The notes: generated by a model from the letters alone, not told the origin. DNA of 64,000 nt from Mesocentrotus franciscanus (GCA_037976565.1 CP137672.1:17880335-17944334); one strand, 5' to 3'; shown: positions 24,306 to 38,583, counted from the stretch's first letter. Numbers and translations are program-made.

Positions 24306-25616
24306 TAATGACCTCACTGCTGTGTATTATTCGTATAATAATGAGCGTTGCATGGTCTCATATGAAGGCGGTAAAGCCACTAATGTTAACAGCAACTTAT
24401 TGTTTCGGCGCTTATATTCTCCGCGCGCTTTATAAACATAAAGGACACCCTTAATTAACAAAAACGCCGAGACACAGTAAGGTATCTATTTGAAAGAAAA
24501 GTAACTGCTTTTACTCGTGCACAGATTAAAAGAAAGCGCCTTCTATATATTATAACAAGTTATTGACATAGGTTAATGATGAAACGTATTCATTTAAAAA
24601 TTTCGTATACTTGAAACTCTATAGGAGATCATGTACATATTGGTTGAATCTGAAACAATAAGACCCAGACAAGAAGTTCCGGCATGTGACATAATGAGAA
24701 TAAAAAGGGAGTTTTCAGATTTAAAATGTTGTAGGTCATCTTTTAATTAAAATCTCATCCGATAGTCTTAGAAGCCTTCATTGAGTATGAAACGCAATTT
24801 GCCCGAATAGGCCCCGTATATGCCGGTTTTAGCACTAATTTAAATCTGAAACAATAAGACCCAAACAAGAAGTTTCGGCATGTGACAATTTTCGGAGGAA
24901 TGCCTAATTTAAATATAAAAACTGATTATTTGAGTATTATATTTCATTAAACGCTACGCTTTAAAAGGCCGATTTCCATCGAAGCTTTGATTTAATTTTG
25001 CAACTCTGAAAAATGGCCAAAATCTCTTGAACCTAAAGTATTTATTTTTTTGTTTAGTTCAATCCCAATTAATGTGTTAATATGCTAAAAATTACGTACA
25101 CCTATTCGATTGATAAACTCGACTCCGTAGAATTGCGTGATCCTCTGAAATGGGTGAATCATAATCTCAACTTGAAATTGAAATTAGGCGTTTTCAAACC
25201 CTTGAAATGTACCAGTTTATAAGGTATTTTTTCTGCTATAACAGGCCACGTTTTATTTCATATTTGCGACTCTATAGTAAAAGATTATATCTAATTTTTC
25301 TTTTCTTTATCACCCATGGTACACATTCATTTTCCGTTTTCTTTTTTGAAGACACCATAGTGCGAATTCTATTGTTTTCCGGGCTAACTTCGCCCGAATC
25401 CTTAAAGCTGACGGTTATTGGTCGCCAACAGTAGCCCATTCAAGGCCTTGGCCTAATAAGGCCCGCCGCCAGCATAGACTGCACGCACTGGCGATCACTT
25501 TGGTAGTAATTATTCTAAAATGTGCAAAGTGGGACTTCTCCATGTTTAAAGGATATGTGGACATTTGGGGGTCAGTTGAAAAAGTGCCGAAGACCTGGCT
25601 TGTATACGATTATAAC

Positions 25617-25772
25617 AGGCACGTAGCCACGGGGGGCACGTGCCCCAAATTTCAAGATCAGACACCCTCCTCTTAGACCCTCCCCATGCAGGACGTCGAT
25701 CAATTACATGTAGGCCTATGTGCCCCCCCCCCAAAAAAAAAAAAAAAATATCAAACTCTGGCTACGGCCCTG
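25617..25772. mobile_element. Short MITE-like element, CAGGSC..GTAGCC ends
   Basis: The ends CAGGCACGTAGCCACGG and CTCTGGCTACGGCCCTG form an imperfect inverted repeat. The interior contains poly-C/poly-A. No clear target duplication was found. Reminiscent of hAT-like MITEs. Confidence 0.6.
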
Positions 25773-25869
25773 ATACGAAGTGGGGGAAAAGGAGATAAAG
25801 GAAGAAGGGAGTTTAAGAAATAGGAAACATACTGCAATCATATTATATCGTAGGCCTATATAGTTTGGG

Positions 25870-26075
25870 TAGGCTACCATGCAAGAACAATGAATGTACC
25901 ATCATGGTAGTAGGCCTACCATCGTTATGATACTTTTTCATAACCATGGTTCTATCATGGTCTATCATGGTACTAATATGGTAACACGAAAAGAAATCAC
26001 GAGTAGGCCCTACTATAGTTACCATGTGTTTACCATGGTTGTACAGCGTTTTCACCATGGTTACCATGGTACATT
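25870..26075. repeat. ACCATGG-rich self-complementary cluster
   Basis: Over about 200 bp the words ACCATGGT, ATCATGGT and CATGGTA recur many times on both strands, so the whole stretch can fold on itself. The His/Met/Val-rich ORFs on both strands are by-products. Confidence 0.85.
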
Positions 26076-26104
26076 TTAAAGGGACAGTCAGTCACGCAAA
26101 CCTA

Positions 26105-26225
26105 GAATATCCAGGTCAAATCTCCGAGCTTCTTCAAGGAGAAGCCTATATATGTCCCAGTGCCCTGCTGTCTTCAGTGTTTTCACATTCCAGGTTCCAA
26201 TATTCAGCAATTGTGTTGTGAGAGG
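26105..26225 (-). pseudogene. LINE endonuclease N-terminal fragment
   Basis: The minus strand reads LNIGTWNVKTLKTAGHWDIY, then LLEEARRFDLDILGL and a stop. This is the start of an APE-type endonuclease of a non-LTR retrotransposon (the kind often mis-annotated as craniofacial development protein 2-like). About 40 codons only; the catalytic remainder is absent. Confidence 0.75.
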
Positions 26226-26672
26226 ACTAAGGTGGCTTCGTTAGTCATGCTCGTGGTCGATGGTTCGATCTGTACTTTGCTACGTTATGTACCTGTGGAG
26301 TTGGCAGCAAATCATCCTAATCAACCTATCAGCGAGATTCAGCGTGTCATGGTTTATTTGCAAGAGACGCCATTGATGCAAATGTAATATCATTCATACA
26401 AGGTACAATTAACACAAGTGAAACGGCTCCTTGACCCAATGAAAGTGTAGGTCTAATTAATAAATGAATTTCTATTGGTTCATGAATGACAAACTCTTCT
26501 ACTAAATTGTGTATATCAATGAAAACACGAAAATTATGGACGTAGAATACGCAATACACACACACACACACGCACACACAATCGCGCCAACACGCATCTC
26601 CTTGCACACGCTGGCGTTTGGGATAAAATGTAACAATAAAATCCGTCTAAAAATATGCAGGCGGTGTAGGCC

Positions 26673-27236
26673 TAAAGGGATAGTTGAGTTTTGTTGCAGA
26701 GGGCGCTACACAAAATATTTTTTTGTAAGATAATGAAAAAATGAGTGTTAAATTTGAAAGAATATACAATTTAAATTACAAAATCATCTTTGTTTGATCA
26801 AAATCGGTTCAGAGACGGCTGAAATATCCATAAAATAACCAATTCTAATATTTGTGGTGACCCACAAATATTCGGTAATTTTGAACCAGCCGTTGAAAAA
26901 ACGAGATAGCGCCTTATACGTTGTATTCCAGCCAATACAAATATTGGCTTTTTGTTAGCTTTTTCGTGTTGGTTATAATACGCACACCCAGTCGGCACGT
27001 GTATTGTTATTATTAATTAATTCATTAATTAACGGTCACCGTATTTTTTTGAAAGTGGAGCTGAATTGGTATGATCGTATTCAATTTAAATTCACACATT
27101 TTGGGGTCTAAGATTACCTTCATAGCAATTTTAGGTTCTAAAAGTGCACTAGAAATGTCATAAATAAGAATAAGAGCAATATCCACGCACTTTGAAGGCA
27201 TTTGTGGTCTTAAACAAGAACTCAACTATCCCTTTA
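26673..27236. mobile_element. MITE with TAAAGGGATAGTTGAGTT termini
   Basis: The left end TAAAGGGATAGTTGAGTT (26673-26690) is matched exactly by the reverse complement of the right end (27219-27236). The outermost bases are CTAA on the left and TTAA on the right, so it may be another TTAA-targeting family with one decayed TTAA. The interior is non-coding. Confidence 0.85.
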
Positions 27237-30200
27237 ACCAAGGTGCTGAACAGTAAACAAATAACACATGAAACATGATACTACTTTTGTTGAAAGCCGG
27301 CATTTATCGAGTAAGGCGATATCAAACTATGCAGTATGATATAATGTAACGGATAATAATCACAAAATACATTGTTAATTAATAGGATACTGTTCATTAT
27401 GTAAAGCACCGGGAATTTTTTTATGCGAATATTACTAAACTTGATTAAAAAACAATGAAAATTGATAGCTAGACGCAGCAATTTTACTCTAACATAAATT
27501 TTAGTAAAAATGATTTCCACAAAGTTATATTAACACAGGTCATTCGGATTTCTTGGGGATTCCCCCGGCCATAAAACATGGATAAATTGCATGAAATGAA
27601 TATCAGTCTGGTATGAATATCATTTCGCTTAGTACAGTATATGGCTTTGCTAATGTCTACATCGAAGGATAATTTATAAATGATAGTTTTAGGGTCCATC
27701 TAATTTAAATTATGTTTTATTAATCAAAATATTCTTTATGCTTGAGTCGAGAAAAGGAAACATGCGGCGACTGTGAATGAATGAAGAAATTTAAAATATA
27801 AACTTGTTTCAATATCGCTTTATTAACAATCATGATTAGTAACAAAGGAAGTTATAGCATTATTGTATAGATACTACCAAAAAAGTAGATAAAAGTAGAA
27901 ATAGGAAAAGCCCAGATCATGTTATATTAACAATAATGCATGGCTAATACGTCACATTAACAATGATGGAATACGTGTGACACAATGTACAACGATATTA
28001 ACGGACACGTTTAACATGACGTCTGTTTGGTGTCTCAAGGGCGTTAACTCTAAGTCAAAGTAATATGGCTCAAGGCCATTGTGCCTGCAAGAGACGGTGT
28101 TACCTAAATGCGAAATATACATATAGAATATAATCATATGAGAAGAAATGATATGAAAAGCATTTAGCGCACTTTTATTCAAATATTGCAGCATACTACG
28201 GCAATCGTAATTATCATTCTATCACGCGCTTTCCATTATAATTCACAATCTACAAGAATTAATTCAAGCGATGGTTAGAGTAACAATACGTACTGACATG
28301 TGTTACTTTTGATTTTCTTGGAAGCAGTTTGCCAATGATCATGATCATGATAATTAAGCAACCGTATAATTTGTAATCGAAGACATAATGAGGGTAAAGG
28401 CAAATATAATCGAACATAAAAGAGTTCAAAGTTTTGTTTTGTTTTGGAAGGGGTCACATTTCCCAATGGCTTATTATCCCTAATTATTTAAAGTCCTTTC
28501 ACACCAATGTTTACGAAAAATTTAAAATTGTTTGGACTTTGCGGTAGCAATAATTATGATGGTTGTAAGACGAGAAATATTTTCAGCCAAATTACGAAAT
28601 CAACTACCTTCATTAAATTTGATATGATTTTATCAGCTGTAAAACGTTATTATGAAATGGAAAAATATATATACAATGTACCAAACAAAACTTAGAGCGA
28701 AAATTAAAAAAAGAAATGATTTCACTTTAGAAAATATTTTGAGAGTGTTGGAAATGTGCCAATTATTTTACATATTTTAAATACTAATTTTGTCATTAAT
28801 TTATTATTTTTATCTGCCACAAAGTTTTCGGTCGTGATGATTGTAATCTTTGTTTAGTCATTCAGTATGGAAATTATTTGTTTAATTATTTGTTTATAAT
28901 TTATGTATATACTGTATATGATGGAATTTGTTTTGAAAATAAAGAACTCTGTGGAAAGCCTACATTTTTCTTTTTTACGAAAACATGGAAATAGAGCAAC
29001 TTTTGGGAAAAATAACTTCCTGCTGCGCAAGAGAAGATCTTCTAATAATTGACTGACTAGGCACTTATAGTTATGTACGAAAAGTGTTGCCGTTAAAAAA
29101 CGTGAAAATTAAAAATTATTTTAAGCCAAAGTTTTATTTTTACGCCTATATATTCGAAATGGGTTGAAGTCATGTCGTCAGGACGCCAGTAGTAGACTCA
29201 TTTCAAAATTTGAATTTTCATTATTTCATAAAAAGTTTCTATGAGGGACTATATAACCTGCAAGATATTAAAGGGCTGAACCTAGCTTTTGTCTCCATAT
29301 TGTTATGAACAATGAGTACATAGTCATATATATCTAGCTTGCAATTTTATGGAAAAAATATGAAAACACTATATATAAAATTCATTAGACAGTCTGTAGA
29401 AATAAAATTGATTTATAAAACGATTAAAATCTGTGAAGATTATATAGAATTACTGTGAAAAGCATGCATTTGTATGAATTTTATATCATTGGACGGATTG
29501 ACAATAATAGGCACAAATTATTCAAATGAATTTCATAAATATATACGTAAAGAGTGGCGCTAAAACTTTTCAACTTCTGGGCGCTATTATTTACAATTTA
29601 TTATTTCGTTATATTTCCAAGCAGATATCCATGAGTTATGATGTGGCATGGCTTCCACACTACAGCATGGCATGGCAATCTCTTTAACTGTTTGGGCTAT
29701 GGTTATCCTGGATGAAAAGTCAAGTTCTTTTTGCCATGTTTGTGTCTGTGTACATATTATATGAAATTAAATATTCTATGAATTTAATTGATAGGAAACT
29801 CAACGGTTGTGCAAGTACTTAAGTACATAAAATTAGTTTACACATTGTACATTTTTTAAACAGATATTTATTGCGATGATCATAATATTCTTATTTCAAA
29901 ATTGAAACATATTTGTGAAAAAATCAGTCTGTTATGCTAGGAAATGCCTTCTTCTTACATGTACATTGTAATTTATTATTTCGGTCTTACTTTAAAAATG
30001 GTTAATATTACTTTCAAGAACCATCGTCATCTGATCGATTTGAAAAAGATGGTTGTTCTTCGAAAGATAAAAATAGAAAAAGGGAGGGAGGTAGAAGAAG
30101 AGGGAAATAAGGAGAAAAAGAGAGAAACAAAGAGAGACCAAAGGAAAAAAAAAAGAGTGAAACGGCAGAGAGAGAGAGAAAGTGACGTAAAACAGGCCCG

Positions 30201-30422
30201 TGTCTATTAAAATTGTGAATATGAAAAAGGATTTACACTGGTTCAAAGAAAATGAGGGATAAGAAAAGAGACAAAATTATAAGAATAAGAGGAAAACAGA
30301 AAAACCAAAGATTCTTTGGTGAAGAAATAGCATAAAATACAATAAAAATAAGCACATAATAGAGAAAAAAGTCAAAATGTTAGTAAGGGCATATGCCACT
30401 TGGTATCTAAAGGAGTCGTGCT
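27237..30422. other. AT-rich intergenic stretch, nothing recognised
   Basis: No exon, RNA gene or clear transposon end was found. The short ORFs lack domain motifs. A GA-rich stretch at 30060-30190 gives a spurious Lys/Arg/Glu-rich ORF. Confidence 0.5.
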
Positions 30423-30837
30423 TTAAAGAGAAAGACCAGTTCTGGTCATGCGATTGCATTGTGAAAGAAACGTTGTGGAATAGATCAGAAAAGGTTGATC
30501 ATCTAGCATATAAGTATTGGTGTGTACTGCAAGGTTCTGGAATCATCAAAATGATAGGAAATTTGGCCCAGTCTTGGTAAAGTTACAAGCACTGTACACA
30601 GAAAGATGTATATGGGACTACCCGACACGTGCACGCATGTGCCCGATATCTATTTGGTCCCAATAGATATAATAATTTACCAGATATATCAATTAGTAGG
30701 CGGTTTCCCGACTTTCCCGGCAAAATTTGTATCATCACGTATTAGTCAAAACATATTCCTTTACATGATTGGTAATGGGAGCTTCCATTTCATTTTTTTG
30801 AGAGAGGGGCGTTTCCAAAACTGGTCTATACCTTTAA
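30423..30837. mobile_element. TTAA-flanked MITE, family 1 copy 2
   Basis: Near full-length relative of 480-877, with TTAA at 30423-30426 and 30834-30837 and the inverted ends AAGACCAGTTCTGG and CCAAAACTGGTCTATA. It ends about 40 bp downstream of the SRCR-A stop codon, so it probably forms part of that gene's 3' UTR. Confidence 0.85.
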
Positions 30838-30876
30838 AGCATCTTCGGTTCCAGTATCTTTCGTCAAGAGGGGTCT

Positions 30877-33445
30877 TTATGCGGGCAGGTTGACCTGGAG
30901 GGGAGCAGTAATAGAGGAGTCTGGTACAGGTGCAGGCGTAGTGGAAGCGGTAGACATTGGCTGAAGTTCTACCGTAACTGGAGTAGGCATTTGCCGTTTC
31001 CTGCAGGTGTACAAAACGGCAACCATGGCGATGATGGTCAGGAGAAACAAGGAGACTCCGACGAATGACATCATACCGATTACCCGGGATGATTGTGGTG
31101 GTGAATAGGTTGGTACTGTTAAAAAGCCTGAATAACCAACAAAAAAAAAGAAGAAAAAGGGGAAAAAATAGAGAGAGACACTCTTTAGGTTTTTATCTTA
31201 ATATTGATTCGTTCTAGCTCGTTGTCTTGAGAAGAAAACAAATATCGTTGGGAGGAAAGATCATGAAGTATGGTAGCTGATATTATACAAACATCTTATC
31301 TAATGATGGTCATTTATATATTTACGAGATGTGAATACAGGAGACAAGGAATAATCATTCAAACATAGTAGATTTGATTACAAAATCCTTGAACTCCTAA
31401 GTAAATTTACCTTCATGATGATGATGATGACCGTGATGATAATGATAATAATAACAATGATAATAATAAAAAGAATGATATAAAGAATTATGACAATGAT
31501 AATGATAATTATAGTAATATTGATAATAATGCCAATAATAATAATCATAATAATAGTAATTGCGACGATAATAATAATATTGAAGATAACAATTGTCATC
31601 AGAAATTATTTCTGTCATCCCTGACCATGGCCCTGCATGGTTGCTATCGTCAATATAATAAGGGACATGAGCGTTCCACGAATTTCTACTAACCGGTTAC
31701 CCATTTCCTGCACGTCAGTGGGGAGAGACAGATATAGATTTAATGTCAGGGCAAACGACAATTTACTTTTGTGACAGGGATTCGAACCCCATACCTTGTG
31801 CTTAATAGTCCATGAACATAGTCCAGCAGACCAAGACAACTCATCGCTAAGATATTAATTGACTGTGAATATAGGCTTACCACATTCTACTCCTGCATCC
31901 TCATAATGGCTACATATGGTATCCCCTGAAGACAGAGTACAGGAATCCAAGGTATACTCCCAACCATAGCACTGGACTTGTTGAATCGGTCCTGATCCTT
32001 GCCCATAGTAGGCCCGACTCCTTGGTACGACATTATCGGTGCTATAGCCGAGTTCACGACATACAATCCGTGCTTCTTCATAACTCCAGGAATCATCACA
32101 GATAGTGTTCCATTGGGATCTGTAGTATATCTCTACTCGTCCTTCGTTGGCTTGGCTTCCACCCACCAGACGAATGTCATAACTGTTTTCTGTATATAAA
32201 ATAGTTAACAGTAGATGACATACTCGTCTCCATTTTTCGTTAGTTATATTTAGTTTTTCGAGAGATACCACTTGAATTTTTTATAATGTTAAAAATGTAA
32301 TAATGGATCCATAATTTTGAATCGAGAGGGGGCAAAATGTTTTGACACGGCCACGAAAGGCCAGTATTCCTAACAGGTGAAAAATTCATTGCGACCTGTG
32401 TCGCAACACTTTCCTATTTGTTTCCTATTTGAACCCTTAAATTGAACATGTCAAGTCAAATTTGTTAAAATTTGATCCTCCTTTATTTATTTTTTTCGAC
32501 TATTATTTAGTCAAATAGATAACGCTTTATGCTTAATTCACTAGTTTTCTTGTTTAAGTTTGTGAATCGTACCTCAATTGTGACAATTGCACTGAAATGA
32601 TTATGATAAGTAATGAAATAAAGTCTAAATATATTGAAAAGAAAACGTTTCATAACTGGATGCGATCCATTGCAAGCGTACACGGATATCGAAAAAAATA
32701 ATGTGAAGTGCTTTTCCTCCACTTGCCATGTTGATAAATAGGCCTACTCGCTTTCCCTAACTGCCTTACAGAACCAGATTTAAAACTATCTTTATCCAAA
32801 TATAGTAAAACACGACATCAACAAAAAGTGAACATTGAAACCCAGGTCTATGACACAGTGTAGTACACATTACAAATGCATCATTGGCAGGGTACACAAA
32901 ACAAATACAACGTATACCGTACATGGAACATAAAAAGCACAAGAAACATTAACACAAAATCGAGAAAAGCAAACGAAATTTGAAAGAAATCAACGGTTAG
33001 AGGCAAGTTACACGTATAAGAACATACAGAATACCTATGGTAATGATTAAGCAAAATCTTTATTGTAGATAATTTTGATTGTGTAATTTACTATTTTCGT
33101 AAATTAATAGACTTTAATGCACAAATCTTTGTTAAGGGCCTCTCTACAAATTCTTTAATCTTTTACGTATAATTGTTTTTCAATATTCAGATTTCGAATT
33201 ACATACATTAATTGTTGCTAGGTAGGACCAAAATGTAATTTTAAGATTTTAATTGTCATAGTAATCATTGATTTTTCCCATCTTCTTGACAAGTTTTAGT
33301 AAGTATTGCGAAATAAATAATACAAAATTTAAAAGATATGAAAGCTATTTGAAAATCGCTTACGACCGTAGCAGCTATTCAACCTTAAGACTGCAAGAAG
33401 AAATGTTAACCATGAAGCAAATCGCACACACCCAACCGGCGCCAT
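30877..33445 (-). CDS. SRCR-A: single-SRCR type I membrane receptor
   Basis: Three exons on the minus strand: 33445-33364 (27 codons plus 1 nt), 32189-31881 (309 nt) and 31115-30877 (TAA stop). Donors are GTAAGC, acceptors AG, phases 1-1, total 630 nt or 209 residues. Residues 1-27 are a signal peptide (MAPVGCVRF... with core WLTFLLAVL). Residues about 32-130 are one group A SRCR domain with six cysteines (WNTICDD, VCRELGY, VQCYGWE, LDSC, TICSHYEDAGVEC) and the GRVEIYY strand. Residues 131-144 are a short stalk, about 147-168 a transmembrane helix (SFVGVSLFLLTIIAMVAVLY), and the rest a 40-residue Pro/Thr-rich tail without an obvious tyrosine motif. SRCR domains bind microbial and self ligands in innate immunity and adhesion, so a surface recognition role is inferred. 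First of three tandem paralogues on this strand. Confidence 0.85.
31410..31595. repeat. GAT/AAT trinucleotide microsatellite (intron)
   Basis: Interrupted (GAT)n and (AAT)n in the SRCR-A intron. The Ile/Tyr-rich minus ORFs are artefacts. Confidence 0.9.
31618..31846 (-). mobile_element. tRNA-derived SINE (minus)
   Basis: The minus strand has an A box TGGTCTGCTGG (31823-31833) and B box GGTTCGAATCC (31778-31788), followed by a tRNA-unrelated body. Located in the SRCR-A intron, just downstream of the SRCR exon donor. Confidence 0.8.
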
Positions 33446-36400
33446 TGTGATACAGAGAACGTCATGACATGAACCTGCATCAAAACACGCCCCAAACACA
33501 GTCAAACGAGCACATACACGGACATGTATACTACCATTCTTTTTCGCATAAGCCTGTACAATCATTTATGCCCGTTATGGTGCGTCATAATGTAAACTTT
33601 CGCAGTGGTACGTCAAACAGAAGAATTTTATATTTCAATATTGATATTTACTTAAGTGTAGGGAGTGTATAGGGTGAATATGAGCATCACAAATCTGCAT
33701 CATTTTCATGATTTTGTCAATTTGTTGTCAATTTCGGTCAAGGTTGTCATGCCTGTAGTCGGACAGAATGACATGTAATGTATTATATCGGATTAACGAA
33801 TCCTTCTCTTTGTAATATATCAGATAAATCAAAATATCTAATCAACTCTTACGCACAAATTGAAATTAGGATGGTGATGGTTTCCAAACAAGATAATTTT
33901 TTCCACATCAAATCATGGAACGAAGGTATGGATATATGTTTGATTAACAAAAAACATTGAAGAATGATAAAGAATGGAAGTATCAATTCAAAATAAAAAT
34001 GGAACTATAAATTACCAATAACTTTGTTGTATATGTACACCGTAACAGAAATAGGTAGAACTTGATAACCTGATCATGTTACAAGGTTTAATCATTTTGA
34101 TAAACATTAATATCGGAAATCGTTGTTGTGTTTTTGTTATATATATATATATATATATAGGTTTGCGTCTGCGTGTGTACACAATATATGGGTCTAAAAA
34201 GTTTAACGAAGAAACAGTGATGTAGTTCTTCTTTTAATTTCTATATTTTTGCATTACTTCAAGCCATGTTAAATCTTCTATTAACAGAACCCTACTCAAA
34301 AAGGTAAGAATTCACTCACATCTTTCTATCTCCCCCTCCATTGTTAAATTAATAAGTTTCTATAGGAACACGAAATAAGAATGACTGATGAAAATGTAAA
34401 CCCTGGCGCAATTGTGCATACAATTACAACTGCATCTCGATGACATCAAAAGAAATAAAATTTGAAAAAATGAATAAATAAAATAAAAATAAATCGAAAA
34501 TTTTTGCCAAAATTATCAAATAAATAGCAATCAATAGTAGAATACGTCGTGCAAATTTTAATGACATACATTTTTATATAAATTAAATAGGGGAATCATG
34601 AGACGGATTTAGAAATAGAGACTCACATGACAAAATAAAAAAGAGACATAAACATAATGATCAACACTCATAGATATAATTATTCCAAATTATATTTACT
34701 GACATAATTTTAATAAACTTTTTTCTTCTTATTTATTTGCTTCTTCATGAAATAATGTGAATGGTTAGGTTGCTCTAACAGTGTATTTGTTACATTTTGT
34801 ATGATTAAGATATAATGTCGATCAAATCAGATTTCCCTTAATTATATACTATTTATTGACGGTACAACAATGGATTATCTTTCGGTGTTTTGCCTGTTCA
34901 CCTATAGTGATCACTTTTGAGACGCCGGTACTTTTTTCAACATGTCTTATATTACAAACTGGCTCATGTCCGTTTCTAAAGATATCAAATCACTCTAGTT
35001 GATCTTCGTGCATGAAATGAAATATTTAAAACTTAAAATCGAATGTCTTTTTCAGCCTTTACTGTGTTTCCAATTCTACTATTGTTTAATGTTAAAGAGG
35101 GGAAGATCTTTTAAAAACTCCGTAGCTTTCTTTCCCGACTTCTGTGGTAGCAAAGACATTTATGAGAATGTTGATTAATGCTCTTCTCATACTGCTTCAA
35201 AAAGTATAAGATGAACCCGAATACCGTCCTAGTACTTCCACAATTGCCTTTTATTTTTGCTCACTCACCGATCAATAGAATTTGCTTTCGTGATCTCAAA
35301 AGGGACTTTATTTCCAATTAACCTATGCCTTGTCATCTTCTTCTTTGATATTAACAACGCTCAAAATACAAAGTGCCATTGTATAACTCATGATTTTCCA
35401 ATTTAAGCATTATTAGTAGATAAACATTCCAAACATTTATGGATCAGTGTCTATTGAGATTTAAAGTCTGAAAAAGAAACAAGGAAATGAAATGTGATTT
35501 TATATGTTGGTCCTCTCGGGTTGTATGTTTTTTTTTCTGATCGTGGACAAGAGTATTTTAGTTTATACCTATTGTATAAACTTAATAAGCTGAGAGTTGT
35601 CTGTGTAATCTAAACTCAGCATAGATTTTATTAAATCGTCTAAATATTGGATTAGATTGATTACAGTTTGGAACTCTAAAAAGGTAGGTGTACGATAATG
35701 AAAACACGATCGAAAACATCCAGAAATCAATGTAATGCAATTTCAACAGTCTTCTGCGTCACCTTTTGAAATTATGCGAACATTCCGAATACATGTGTTT
35801 TGTAATATGTAATGATTTCTACGATCAATACAAATGGTATTGAAACTGGCATTAAGTTGATGTTTTGAAATGCTTTGTAATTGATGTTAAATTGTAGAAT
35901 GGAGTTTTAGCTGACAAGCGGCTTTAGACATACGACAAAAGCCACCATTGACCCACAAGATGTAGTTTGTATGCCTATTCTGTCTATTGTATAAACTTTA
36001 TGAACTCGGGATTTTCTGTTTAAATCTAAAGTTTGCAGAATTAAAAGTAGCAAGTAACCCTAGTAATGAAGGGCATAGTAGAGAAGATCTGAAGTAGCTG
36101 ACAAGCGGGCTTCCAATCATACTTACGAGTTACGACAGTATAGCCACCACCAATACACAAGACCGAGAATAGTCCAAACAAACCTAACGCCACTTTTGTG
36201 TACTATACAGGGCTCGATGGTAAATTTAATTACCATTCCACATTTCTTTTTACGACAGTAGTGATAGCCATAGACTCAGCATTATCACCCAGTAAACATG
36301 GTGAAAACCAAACGTACGCCTATTTTAATTCGTCTATTTTGATTTAATGTCGAGATTTGGAGAATTACACCTCCTTTTCTCATTAGAAATCGAGTATGAG

Positions 36401-38583
36401 GAACAGGTCGTATTTAACAATCGTTCTCTAGAAAGGGACTCTGTGTGAAGTTGAGAAATAGATATAGATATAAAACCAAACAATCATTAGGCCTGTTTCT
36501 TATTGATACCTTCCTTTCCAAATGTCTCTTTAATCATGTTCATTGAACAGCAAAGATTCCGAGGGACATTATAGTGTGCAGAGTTTTGAAACGTGATGTG
36601 AAAATATTATATTTATCATAAAAGTAGTTTGCAAAATGAAGTTATAATTCCTTACAAAGTTTTAGAAACTACCACCATTTTAAGAATATACACTTAACCA
36701 TGTTTGCTTATACATAATAATATCTATGATTTTCGTGAAACTCAAAACTAAATAAAGAAGTGGTTAAAAAATTTCTTCAGAAAGTTCTTAGACATACAAT
36801 TAATTCAAATATCATGACATATAATTCATTCAGTGCAGTACAAGTTGAAAGATAAACAGAACAACCTCAATACAATCTTAAGTTAATACAAAGGTATACG
36901 CAGATGAGTAGGCCTACAAACTTGTTCTTTCACCAGCAAATAAAGAAAGCTGAGCCAAATTACGAATACGTAATATATGTACACGTGATTACGTTTTTAT
37001 GCCAGGACTCACACGCACGCACTCGCGTTCTTATTTTGACCAAAACGAAATGCATATCAGTAGACGTATTTTCTCTGCAGTACAAATGAATGATATGAAA
37101 ACTATTAGATATTTTCATTTAAGAATGCTTTGAATAGGTTATCATATTATTAGTGAGTTGGCTTTTGGATATCAGAGATAATTGGAATTTAAATAAATGA
37201 AGAACCAACGCCTTTTAAAATAAAAATAAAAGAAAACTAATCTCATTCTAAACAAATCAGAACAAGGGTTAGATTGAAAGATATATGAATATATATCTGT
37301 TATATATATATGTACATAAATGTACTCTGCAGAAAATAGCGCATGTGATTTGAATAACTGATTGAGCGATAAGGCAAAATTATTAATCTATGATTTAAGA
37401 CTGTTTGAACGCTAATTGAATAATGAATGTAACCAAAAACAAAATTCCATGTAAACTTGCGAATTTGGATGAATAAAAGAATTGAATTGAATTGAATTGA
37501 ATATTGTATATTAAATGGGCTATATAGCTACGCATTATTTGAATAGATAATATTTGCGCGAGATATATCAATATTTCTGAAATATAAAACATCCGTTTAT
37601 AGATGGTATTTTACAATACAAGTAAGATATAAATGAGAGGCTAAGCAGATTCACTCACAATATATACTCTCAATAAACATTTAATATTTAACCATTTACC
37701 ATTTCTTTTTTTATTCGACAAACTTCATGCGTATTTAACTGAAGATGGAATATTTAAAATTTTAAAAATTTATTAGTACAAATAAATATTTATGCATGGA
37801 AATTATTATTTAAGTTGTCGAACTGTATCCACTTACACTAAATAAATCTAACCAGATTCTAATGAAACCATTGGAAGATAGCAGTAAACATTTACAATAA
37901 TATACTGGATTATTTTGTAAGATAGTATAAGTATATACAACTGAGAGGTATCACAAGGAGAGACCGAAAGTTAACTCTGAACACCGTTTCAACGTATACA
38001 TTCATGTAGGCAAAAACATTTAGTTTTAGCTTTTCAATATTTTTACATGTCTTTTGTTTCATATACTTATATCATAATTTATTTCATTGTTTTATGTCAA
38101 TGATTGAATTCATATATATCATGTATATTGAAGCGAAAATAAATCAGAATATTCAACCAAAGACCATCTTTGTGGTATCTTTTTGTATTTATTGCTAGAT
38201 AATATATTGCTAAATATTTCATCTTACAGAGTGCTTTATGCTTTATCCCTTTTTTTATCATGAAATCTTTATATTGAGTGTGTCAGAAGTGAGTGATGGA
38301 GAGACCTGTATAGAGAAGAGAAAGGAGAAAAGAGAAAAATGGGAAAAAGAAAGAAGAGAGAGAAAAGAAAATGAAAGGGATTGAGGGTGAAGATCAGAAG
38401 TGGGTGATACTTAGAGGGAAGGGAGAGAGAGAGAGAGATATCAAGGTAAAGGAAACGGACTGAATGGACAAAGAAAATAGAAGGTTCATAAAAAGAGGGT
38501 AAAACATGTTATAAAAAACATAAAATGATTTACAAAGAAACACGATAGAGAACAGAGAAGAAGAAGAGGACGAAAACATTTAC
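33446..38583. other. Intergenic SRCR-A/SRCR-B; from 35.0 kb part of the duplicated block
   Basis: 33446-35040 shows no gene: AT-rich sequence with a short (TA)n at 34139-34160. From about 35040 onward it is clearly paralogous to 51632 onward, with long stretches of high similarity despite no ORF (for example GGTAGGTGTACGATAATG in both). No exon recognised before 38584. Confidence 0.6.
37430..37500 (+). mobile_element. LINE 3' tail with (ATTGA)n
   Basis: Ends GAATAAAAGAATTGAATTGA..., a typical CR1/L2-type 3' terminus. The paralogous position at about 55670 lacks this stretch, so it inserted after the duplication (or was lost from the other copy). Confidence 0.7.

Larger units (their letters stand above)
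21832..24696. repeat. Inverted arm pair enclosing about 2.8 kb
   Basis: ATGTCACATGCCGGAACTTC... (about 21838-21880) is the reverse complement of 24650-24694, with identity over about 40 bp and weaker similarity beyond. A third, direct-orientation copy (CCAAACAAGAAGTTTCGGCA) lies at about 24843-24890. The enclosed segment contains a LINE tail and palindromes. Either a composite element or independent copies of one repeat. Confidence 0.6.

Noticed and set aside
28270..28700. Short ORFs in the 27-30 kb gap as a possible small gene
   Set aside because: AT-rich chance ORFs; no signal peptide, domain or exon-like boundaries on either strand.
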